Shown in pieces: positions 15,578 through 22,438 of a stretch of 22,438 bases of DNA. The position numbers and the translations under genes are program-made. The DNA comes from Campylobacter sp. (GTDB lineage: Bacteria; Campylobacterota; Campylobacteria; Campylobacterales; Campylobacteraceae): the NCBI GenBank assembly GCA_024680445.1, contig JAILCJ010000006.1, forward strand, positions 1 to 22,438, read 5' to 3'. The notes beneath the pieces were generated by a model. The model was not told the DNA's origin. It made no database searches and saw nothing but the letters and a program-made list of their open reading frames with translations. Position 1 is the first letter of the stretch. Each line of letters opens with the position of its first letter.

Positions 15578-17410
15578 ATGAACGATTTTAAAAAATTAAA
15601 AGAAATACTCGCCCAAAATAAGGCCGAATTAAATGATTTATACAAAAATTTAGACAATAAATTTTTAAACAAAGCCCTTAAACTTACAAATTTATCTGGG
15701 ACAAAGAGCGAAAAAATAGCACTTTTAAGGCGAATAGTAGATCTAAAAGCAGATCCGCTAGAAAACGAACTTAAAAAACTTGGTAAAAACGCCGACGAAA
15801 TCATACAAATAAAAGAGAAAATGTATGATTTTGTGCGTAAAATTTATGAAAAAAGACATTTTAAACTCATACAAAGAGTAAAAGACGAAAAAATTTTAGA
15901 TGAATTTTACACGGCTGTTTTGGTTTTGATGCATGAATGCGGTTTGGTACTAAATGCTTGGCAAATCAAGTGGGATAGGCATATCTTGCAAGATATAAAT
16001 ATCAAATTTGATAAAAAATTTAAAGATTTTACTAAGGCAAATGAGTATTTTTTAAAACATGAAATTTTTATGCGTGATGAAAACGGACAAAAAGCCGATA
16101 GGGTTTATGGAGCGGTGCAAAAAAACGGCAAAAAATACGAAATGAAAGCTTATGGGGTCGTATTTAAAAACGAGGTCAAAAAACTTGCAAAAGTCTTTGA
16201 TAAACACATAAAAATCCTAAAAAATTTGGCTCAAAATAAAAATCATAAAAGCTATATAAATTATTTTAAATGCCTAAAAAACGCGTTTTGTGAAGAAAAA
16301 AACGACAAAGTTATCCCATCTTGGCAAAAAGCAGAAATCGCATGGATGAAGGTTCGTGGAGAAATTCAACCCGGTCACCCGCTTGAATACTACGAAGATG
16401 CCTACACTCACGCCGTTGCCTTGGAGTGGGATATAAGACTAGCTGGTGGTAGCGAAGTAGACGAGATCAAATTTAAACAAAATATCAAAGAAAGTTACGC
16501 CAAAATTTGCGATGAAATCGGTGTTAAAAACGAAAATATGAACGCACAAGTGCAAAAAAATGTTGATCGAACCCAGCTTTATGTAAGCGTGCCGATGATT
16601 TACTATGCTGCGGAGCTAAATGGACTTTTTAGCGCACAAGTCGTGCCAAATGACGAAAGTGTAAGTGCTAAATGTGGCAAGAAAATTTTTGCCTTTGTAG
16701 ATCATGTGTATGCAAACACAAAAGCCAGACCTTTCATGAAGCTATCAAAAGAAATTTTCGAACAAGATTTTTTGGACTTTGAACGAGAAATTTTATTTAC
16801 CAAGCCTCAAATTTGGAAAAAAGTCTATGAAATTTCAACTATCGGACACGAATTTGGACATATTTTATTTATAGACAAAGATACCGAAAACTCGATGAAT
16901 AAAGGCGGAGAGTTTAAATTTATAGAAGAATACAAAGCCACAAGCGGAGGGTTGATAAACTTTTTCTTACACGAAGATGAAAAGTATAAATTGCCTGTTT
17001 TTGGTGAGCTTATCGCACGTGCAGTTGGGCTTATAGCGTGGATGAAGGTTGATGAAGTAAGGGCGTATTATTGCGAAGGGCTTATACATCTAAGTTTGCT
17101 TTTTGCAAGCGGAGTTTTAAGCTTTGATGATGAAAAACTAAAAGTAAATTTCAGCCTTGAAAGCTACGAAAAATTTAAGGTCTTGGCACTACAAAACTAT
17201 AAAAATTTGGCTTTGCACTATTCGCAAAAAAAAGATGCCGGTGAATTTTTAGCAAAATTTTGTGAAAAAAATGGCGTAACTTACCTGCCAAAAGATGCAA
17301 AAACTCGCGAATTTGTTGAGTATTTTTACTCTCGCTATGAAGCCATAGGCAACGAAATAGACGAAAGTGATGAGTGGGCTAAGTGGCAAAAAAGGGCAAA
17401 TGCGTTATAA
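15578..17410 (+). CDS. ciaB: Invasion antigen B (CiaB), zinc-metallopeptidase-like
   Basis: Recognised as CiaB, described in C. jejuni as a protein secreted through the flagellar apparatus and needed for host cell entry. The 610-residue length equals what I recall for the C. jejuni protein. The N-terminal 200 residues are helical and rich in Lys and Glu. There is no signal peptide. Near the C-terminal third stands a metallopeptidase-type motif, His424-Glu425-Phe-Gly-His428. A Glu pair at 450-451 (IEEYKATSGG) lies 22-23 residues later, where gluzincins carry the third zinc ligand. This suggests peptidase activity, which is inference. It is divergent from mnmG and is followed after 31 bases by a GGDEF/EAL gene. 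Confidence 0.88.
   Translation: MNDFKKLKEILAQNKAELNDLYKNLDNKFLNKALKLTNLSGTKSEKIALLRRIVDLKADPLENELKKLGKNADEIIQIKEKMYDFVRKIYEKRHFKLIQRVKDEKILDEFYTAVLVLMHECGLVLNAWQIKWDRHILQDINIKFDKKFKDFTKANEYFLKHEIFMRDENGQKADRVYGAVQKNGKKYEMKAYGVVFKNEVKKLAKVFDKHIKILKNLAQNKNHKSYINYFKCLKNAFCEEKNDKVIPSWQKAEIAWMKVRGEIQPGHPLEYYEDAYTHAVALEWDIRLAGGSEVDEIKFKQNIKESYAKICDEIGVKNENMNAQVQKNVDRTQLYVSVPMIYYAAELNGLFSAQVVPNDESVSAKCGKKIFAFVDHVYANTKARPFMKLSKEIFEQDFLDFEREILFTKPQIWKKVYEISTIGHEFGHILFIDKDTENSMNKGGEFKFIEEYKATSGGLINFFLHEDEKYKLPVFGELIARAVGLIAWMKVDEVRAYYCEGLIHLSLLFASGVLSFDDEKLKVNFSLESYEKFKVLALQNYKNLALHYSQKKDAGEFLAKFCEKNGVTYLPKDAKTREFVEYFYSRYEAIGNEIDESDEWAKWQKRANAL
16001..16012. repeat. ATCAAATTTGAT palindrome inside ciaB
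   Basis: The only perfect copy of the palindrome that I find within a coding region in this window. It encodes Ile-Lys-Phe-Asp in frame. Confidence 0.7.
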
Positions 17411-17411
17411 T
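17406..17411 (+). promoter_or_regulatory. Putative -10 box overlapping the ciaB stop codon
   Basis: Perfect TATAAT whose central TAA is the ciaB stop codon. It lies 30 bases before the TTG start of the next gene and could give that gene its own transcript. Readthrough from ciaB is equally possible. Confidence 0.35.
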
Positions 17412-17441
17412 CTCGCAAAATTTTTTATTTAGGTTTTTTGC

Positions 17442-19775
17442 TTGGAAAAATATATAAAATATCTAAATTTTAAATATATTTCTTTTAGTGTGCTTGGCAT
17501 ACTGTTCGTGCTTTATGCTGTTGCCATTTACTATGAAATTGATAGCTGGGCGAATTTGTTTTCTATGCTAATAACATTTTCAGTTACTTTTGTTATCGCA
17601 AGGCAACTCACACACGCAAAAATCTTTAAAGCATACTGGCTAACGCTTTGGCTTGGCGTGTTTAGCTGGGCATTTGCTGACATGATGTATATACTTAAAA
17701 ATGTTGATATAGTCGGTTATGATAACTATATGCACACATTTTACGCCATACCGGTCGTGTTTTTCTTTATCGGCTTTGCCCTGCTTGGACTTGATTTTTT
17801 AAAGCGGATAGATATCACGCAAGCCTATGTCGATATTATAACCTCTATGGTAATTGCGATTGCATTATTTATAGCCATCATATCGGGCGATAACTTTTTT
17901 GAAGGCGAGATAGAAAACGCCCGTTTTATATACAATATCATTTATATTTTTATAGATGTTTTTATGTTTCCGTCCGTATTTTTCCTGTTTATAAGTATAA
18001 AAAATCTTAAAAGCTACAAAGAAATTTATTATATTTTGTTAGCCTTTATAGTTTATGTTTGCACAGATACCGTTTATACCTTTGGCGATATAGGCGGCTT
18101 TAACTACGATAACGAATATATCGAACTTTTGTATGTTTTGACTTTTTATATTTTTGCCTATGCTTCTTTTTATATCAAAGAAGAAAACGATATAAAATAT
18201 ACCGATTCATCCGTCCTAGTTATCACACAAAAAATAGCAGTCATCATTTTGATGCCACTTTTAAAATTATTTATAAATGACATTTATGATGTATATTATG
18301 TAGTTTTTGTGGTAGTTTGTGCACTTTTATACTCCATAATTTCGCTAAATTTTACATTTGAGGGATTGTATAAAAAACTTTTAGAAAAAGAAAGAAACAA
18401 AAAAGAAAACATCTTAGAAACGATAAAAGAACGAAGTGCTCAGGTTAAAAGCACAAATATCAGACTAAACAGACTAAGAAAATACGACTATCTAACCAAG
18501 GCTTTTAATAGACCGTATTTTATAAATTATCTTAACGAAATGACAAATACCCTAGGGCTTGGCGAAAGAATCAGTTTATACAATATAGACATTAATCACT
18601 TTAAAGCCATAAATGATAGTTACGGTCAATACATCGGCGATGAAGTGCTTATACAACTGGTTGGAAATTTACAAAGCGTCTTGCCTAAAAATGCGGCTAT
18701 GTCGAGATTTAGTGGCGATGATATAATGATAGTAACAAAGAATCATCGTAGCGAAAACGACTACTCTGAATTTATAGAAAATTTAATTCGAGCCATAAAA
18801 AAACCTATACATATTGATAATAAACAAATTATCTTAAACGCAAAAATAGGCATAGGATTTAGCGATATATCGACCATAAAAGTCGAAGATCTCATAAGCG
18901 AAGCACAAGCGGCACTAAACAAAGCCAAAGAAAGCAAACAAATTTACGCTGTTTACAATAGCGAATTAGCCGACCTTCAAACCCATAAAAATACCATAAA
19001 AATGTTGCTTGATACAGCCAAATTTGACAGCGAATTTAAGCTAGTTTATCAACCCCAATACGACATAAAAAATAAAAAACTTATCGGTGCAGAGGCACTT
19101 TTGCGTTGGATATCGCCAGTTAAAGGCTATATCTCGCCAGTAGAATTTATCCCAGTTGCCGAGCAAGGTCCGGTCATGGTTAGCATAGGCAAATGGGTCA
19201 GCAATAAAGCAGTCGAAAAGATAAGCTACATAAATAACACTTACAATACCAACCTAAAAATCAGCATAAATCTCTCGCCAAAACAAATAGATAGCGTGTA
19301 TTTTGCCGAGAAAATTCAAGACCTCTTAAAACAGCACAATAGCAAAAACGAGTGGGCTTGTTTTGAGATCACGGAAATGAGTTGGATGTATAATGACGAG
19401 GTCATAAGAGATGTATTGACCAAATTTAAAAGAAGCAATATCGATGTCGCCCTAGACGACTTTGGCACGGGCTTTTCATCTCTTGGTTATATAAGCAAAT
19501 ACAGCATAGATAAACTAAAAATCGCCAAAGAATTTGTCGATAACATAGCCACAAGCGTAGTCGAAAAAGATGTTGTAAAAGCCATAATCGTAATGGCAAA
19601 AACCCTAGGCATCAAAACCATAGCAGAAGGCGTTGAAACCGAAGAACAACTCGAAGTTTTAAGGCAAATAGGTTGCGATGAACTACAAGGCTTTATCTGG
19701 GGCAAACCACTTAGCGAAGAAGATTTTGAAGCCTTGGTTAAAAAAGAATTTTGCAAAGATAATGAAGAATACTAA
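17442..19775 (+). CDS. Membrane GGDEF/EAL protein, probable c-di-GMP phosphodiesterase
   Basis: A 777-residue inner-membrane signalling protein. Residues 12-305 hold roughly eight hydrophobic segments of unknown sensor type. A basic coiled-coil linker (310-345) precedes the GGDEF domain. That domain keeps the metal-site DID (Asp383) and IND (Asp392), but its signature is SGDDI (424-428) instead of GGDEF, so cyclase activity is doubtful. The EAL domain (about 535-770) keeps Glu551 of EALLRW, Asn610, Glu642, Asp672-Asp673 of DDFGTG, Lys693, Glu729 and Gln749, the set that binds metal and substrate in active phosphodiesterases. The Asp usually two residues after the Lys (KID) is Ala695. The start is TTG, with AGG 8 bases upstream. 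The next Met (about residue 42) would cut the first membrane helix. Confidence 0.9.
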   Translation: MEKYIKYLNFKYISFSVLGILFVLYAVAIYYEIDSWANLFSMLITFSVTFVIARQLTHAKIFKAYWLTLWLGVFSWAFADMMYILKNVDIVGYDNYMHTFYAIPVVFFFIGFALLGLDFLKRIDITQAYVDIITSMVIAIALFIAIISGDNFFEGEIENARFIYNIIYIFIDVFMFPSVFFLFISIKNLKSYKEIYYILLAFIVYVCTDTVYTFGDIGGFNYDNEYIELLYVLTFYIFAYASFYIKEENDIKYTDSSVLVITQKIAVIILMPLLKLFINDIYDVYYVVFVVVCALLYSIISLNFTFEGLYKKLLEKERNKKENILETIKERSAQVKSTNIRLNRLRKYDYLTKAFNRPYFINYLNEMTNTLGLGERISLYNIDINHFKAINDSYGQYIGDEVLIQLVGNLQSVLPKNAAMSRFSGDDIMIVTKNHRSENDYSEFIENLIRAIKKPIHIDNKQIILNAKIGIGFSDISTIKVEDLISEAQAALNKAKESKQIYAVYNSELADLQTHKNTIKMLLDTAKFDSEFKLVYQPQYDIKNKKLIGAEALLRWISPVKGYISPVEFIPVAEQGPVMVSIGKWVSNKAVEKISYINNTYNTNLKISINLSPKQIDSVYFAEKIQDLLKQHNSKNEWACFEITEMSWMYNDEVIRDVLTKFKRSNIDVALDDFGTGFSSLGYISKYSIDKLKIAKEFVDNIATSVVEKDVVKAIIVMAKTLGIKTIAEGVETEEQLEVLRQIGCDELQGFIWGKPLSEEDFEALVKKEFCKDNEEY

Positions 19776-19978
19776 ATAAAAATTTAAATTTAAAATCAGA
19801 TGCAAATTTCAAACTTCTAAAAACAGTAAAATTTGAACCCTTAAATTTATATCTTTGTTACAAAAGAACAAAAAAATAAATTTTTAAAACCTTATTTCTA
19901 CATAGCTTAATTAAAACTTTTAATTTAATGATATCTAAAAAAATAAATGTTATAATAAGCGACTTTTAAGGGAGATAA
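19776..19978. other. 203-base AT-rich gap between the two GGDEF/EAL genes
   Basis: Very AT-rich, with no open frame of note, no ATCAAATTTGAT copy and no GC-rich hairpin that I can see. Its only clear signal is the promoter of the second gene at its right end. Confidence 0.6.
19948..19956 (+). promoter_or_regulatory. Extended -10 promoter of the second GGDEF/EAL gene
   Basis: TGTTATAAT is a perfect extended -10 (TG, one base, TATAAT), 22 bases before the ATG at 19979. A GGAG ribosome site at 19971-19974 follows. This is the best promoter match in the window and shows that the gene is transcribed independently of its paralogue. Confidence 0.65.
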
Positions 19979-22330
19979 ATGCAAACATCGTTACTAGACG
20001 ACTTTTTTGGTGCGAAATCATACTCTAAAATTATATCTATCGTAGCCATATTTATGCTAATTCTTATACCAAAAAGTCCCTTTGGAGTCGTGTTTTATTT
20101 TGTTAATATTTCTTGTTGTATATATATGCTTTATTTCATTGTTAAATCTATTTTTATAGTTAGCGATCAACGCGATATGTGGATCTTGCTAACCTTGGCA
20201 CTTTACTCTTATATATTTTTTGGTGCATACTGGGTTTTTTATAAATATATCCTTGGTAGCCCTTACGATCAATACTCTTTTTTGCATTTTGGCTTTTTAA
20301 CACCTAGTTTTTTCATACTTTTAGCAGTAACTACACAATTTATAAAACGTATCAAAAACGATATGCAACACGAATGGATGTATATCTTAAACGATATGTT
20401 AAGCATTTTTCTTATACTTAGTATTTTTTCTTTGGCTATTTTTAGCAATATAGAAGCGAGGATAATTTGTAGCACAGCGGCATATCTAGCAGAATATATA
20501 AACATTATTCTTAGCTTTATAATTTTACTAATTGTAAGCACAACGATTTTTACTACACAAAATCTTGTTATGCATAAAAGCTATTTTTTCGCTGTTTTGG
20601 GTAGCGGAATTTATGCTTGCGTACGCATTATGTATTCTTATGATTTTTGTACGATAACCATACATAATACCGCGATTATAGATATAATATTTTCATTAGC
20701 ATTTTTCTTAATGATGTGCGGGAGCGTTGAACTTTGCGATAAAAACAAAAAGATAAAAAATAAAAAATTTATGGAGTATTTTAAGTGGATTTTACTCTTA
20801 ATGTTCTTACCTTTTATCTTTAAAGACGACATAAACAAAAACTACACCTTAGCACTTGCTGTAATCTTTATCTTGCATGTTTTGCTTACTCACTATATAA
20901 AAAAATATTTTGAATTTAAAAATAATTTAGCCAATGAACAAGAAAAAAAACACGAACTAGACATAATATTAAACAAATACACAAACGAATTAAAACTTGC
21001 TAATCTTTGCTTGCAAGATGTGGTCGATAAAGACTATCTTACCGGTCTTATGTCAAGATCGAAACTCATCAAAGAGCTAAGAAAAGAGCTCGATAAGCTC
21101 AAAAATCAAGAAACTTTGGCATTATTTTGTATAAATTTGCGTCGTTTTAAGCTTACAAACGCATCTTACGGACACGAAATAGCCGATAAAATTCTAATAA
21201 ATATCGGTAAAAAAATTCTTGAAGTTTGTGGTAAAAATGACTTGGTTTCAAGGTTTGGTGCTGATGAATTTTTGGTTGCCAAAAAAATAGTTGATGAAGA
21301 GAGGGAAAACTATCTTGACTTTGCCGAAAAATTAAAATCTGCTGTTTGCGAAAACATAATCATAGGCTCATATCATTTTGTTTTTGAATGTGCCATAGGC
21401 ATAGAAACTGCAAATGCTGGAACTTTTATAGATGTAAAAGAATTTATTCGAAATGCCGATAAGGCTACTTATTTTGCAAAACAGCTCGGAAATGCAAATC
21501 CATTTTTATTTATTAAAAGGATAGACGAAATAGAGCGTAAAAAATCACGCTTAGAAATTCTGCTTCATCAAGCCAATTTTAAAAAAGAATTCGAAGTATA
21601 TTATCAGCCAGTTTTTGATCTAAAAACCGATAAAATTGTAGCTGTGGAGAATTTTTTGCGTTGGCATAGCAACGAATTTGGCTTTTTACAAGCAAAAGAA
21701 TTCATAGACATTATCGAAAGAAGCGATCTTGGAGACAGAATTTTAGAATTTATGCTTTCAAACGCTTGTGCTCGTATAAAAGAGTTAAAAAAAGCAGGCA
21801 TTAAACCGCCTATCATGAGTATAAATATCACAAATAAACAAAGCCAATCTAGCGAATTCATCGATATTACACATAAAATTATCAAAGAACAAGGCATTTC
21901 GCCAAACGAAATAGAAATAGAAGTTGGTGAAAATATTTGGGTAAATAATCAAAAAATCATAGATGATATTTTTAGAAAAATTAGCGAATACGATATAAAA
22001 ATTTCAGTTGATAACTTTGGTATAGGGCACTCATCTTTGGTATTTTTGGAAAGATACAATATCGAACGTATCAAGATCGCTCATGAAATTTTGAAAAATA
22101 TAAATAGTAAAAATCCGCAAGATAAGCAAATAGTAAATGCTGTTATCGCTCTTGCAAATGTTATGAATATCCGCAGTGTCGCTAAAAATATCAAAAATCG
22201 TGAAAATGTTCAAAAGCTTAAAGAAATCGGTTGTAACGAGATTCAGGGCATGGCTTTATGCGATCCTGTCGAGTGGGATAGACTAAGATTTATGCTTGTA
22301 GAAAAAACCATAAAACACAGCGAGATCTAA
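19979..22330 (+). CDS. Membrane protein with degenerate GGDEF and EAL domains
   Basis: A 783-residue protein with the same plan as its upstream neighbour. Residues 15-305 hold eight or more hydrophobic segments. A charged coiled coil (about 305-350) leads into GGDEF- and EAL-like domains. The GGDEF signature is GADEF (427-431). The two metal-site aspartates are replaced by Asn386 (NLRRF) and Ala395 (TNAS). In the EAL domain the motif reads ENF (Glu557). DDFG has become DNFG (Asp678-Asn679), and the Glu of EGVET is Lys736. Asn616, Glu648, Lys699 and Gln756 remain. Both enzymatic activities are therefore probably lost. It may bind nucleotide or a partner protein instead. The membrane halves of the two proteins are only weakly alike by eye. 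Confidence 0.88.
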   Translation: MQTSLLDDFFGAKSYSKIISIVAIFMLILIPKSPFGVVFYFVNISCCIYMLYFIVKSIFIVSDQRDMWILLTLALYSYIFFGAYWVFYKYILGSPYDQYSFLHFGFLTPSFFILLAVTTQFIKRIKNDMQHEWMYILNDMLSIFLILSIFSLAIFSNIEARIICSTAAYLAEYINIILSFIILLIVSTTIFTTQNLVMHKSYFFAVLGSGIYACVRIMYSYDFCTITIHNTAIIDIIFSLAFFLMMCGSVELCDKNKKIKNKKFMEYFKWILLLMFLPFIFKDDINKNYTLALAVIFILHVLLTHYIKKYFEFKNNLANEQEKKHELDIILNKYTNELKLANLCLQDVVDKDYLTGLMSRSKLIKELRKELDKLKNQETLALFCINLRRFKLTNASYGHEIADKILINIGKKILEVCGKNDLVSRFGADEFLVAKKIVDEERENYLDFAEKLKSAVCENIIIGSYHFVFECAIGIETANAGTFIDVKEFIRNADKATYFAKQLGNANPFLFIKRIDEIERKKSRLEILLHQANFKKEFEVYYQPVFDLKTDKIVAVENFLRWHSNEFGFLQAKEFIDIIERSDLGDRILEFMLSNACARIKELKKAGIKPPIMSINITNKQSQSSEFIDITHKIIKEQGISPNEIEIEVGENIWVNNQKIIDDIFRKISEYDIKISVDNFGIGHSSLVFLERYNIERIKIAHEILKNINSKNPQDKQIVNAVIALANVMNIRSVAKNIKNRENVQKLKEIGCNEIQGMALCDPVEWDRLRFMLVEKTIKHSEI

Positions 22331-22438
22331 AAATACTTTAATCGCACAAAATCAAATTTGGTAAAAGCCAAATTTCACACATCAAATTTGATGAATTTGA
22401 AGTTTGTAAATCAAATTTGATAAATTCAAAAGCCAACA
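22331..22438. repeat. Intergenic end region with ATCAAATTTGAT palindromes
   Basis: Downstream of the last gene lie two perfect copies (22381-22392, the core of a 14-base palindrome, and 22410-22421). A 10-base partial copy is at 22351-22360. The perfect copies are 17 bases apart and could pair with each other. The window ends before any further gene is visible. Confidence 0.75.

Noticed and set aside
1..22438. Phase-variable poly-G or poly-C tracts, common in Campylobacter
   Set aside because: I saw no run of G or C long enough for slippage. The longest homopolymers are short A/T runs within normal AT-rich genes.
1..22438. A hidden defence, mobile or secretion system
   Set aside because: Every long gap is accounted for and every large gene belongs to a recognised family. 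No transposase, integrase, nuclease cluster or toxin-antitoxin pair is visible.

Overview
The window looks like chromosomal DNA of a Campylobacter species (Campylobacterota) other than C. jejuni. The grounds are strong AT bias, the gene order aroQ-pepQ-folK-flhF-flhG-(small membrane gene)-fliA-fliM-fliY, which I recognise as the conserved epsilonproteobacterial flagellar regulator cluster, a ciaB gene, a futalosine-pathway deaminase gene and many copies of the 12-base palindrome ATCAAATTTGAT. I cannot name the species. About 94% of the window is coding. No gap exceeds 203 bases. I see no tRNA, rRNA, CRISPR array, insertion sequence or prophage.

Layout. (1) 174-8968, minus strand: a near-continuous run of eleven genes read right to left: aroQ, pepQ-like, folK, flhF, flhG, a 116-residue two-helix membrane protein, fliA, fliM, fliY, a LOG-family gene and mnmA. 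From aroQ to the LOG gene, neighbours overlap or lie within 6 bases, so one operon is likely. mnmA has its own probable promoter. (2) 9057-10259, plus strand: the mqnF-like gene, divergent from aroQ across 88 bases. (3) 10361-11434, minus: ribD. (4) 11590-12756, plus: a zinc alcohol dehydrogenase with a Tat-type leader and two well-formed translation starts. (5) 12815-15396, minus: mnmG then a beta-carbonic anhydrase gene. (6) 15578-22330, plus: ciaB and two large membrane GGDEF/EAL proteins.

How the genes work together. The big operon joins flagellar placement and number control (FlhF, FlhG), the flagellar sigma factor (FliA) and the switch (FliM, FliY) to shikimate and folate enzymes. AroQ leads to chorismate, the precursor used by the futalosine menaquinone route, and the divergent gene looks like a deaminase of that route. 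MnmA and MnmG modify the same wobble uridine in a small set of tRNAs. The GGDEF/EAL pair suggests cyclic-di-GMP control at the membrane. The first has a mostly intact EAL site, and the second is eroded in both domains.

Most worth a second look: the palindrome clusters at gene 3' ends; the dehydrogenase with two starts and lost structural-zinc cysteines; the active-looking and degenerate GGDEF/EAL pair; the zinc-peptidase signature in CiaB; and an insertion of about 48 residues in the RibD deaminase domain. I found no clear defence system or other self-contained novel machine.
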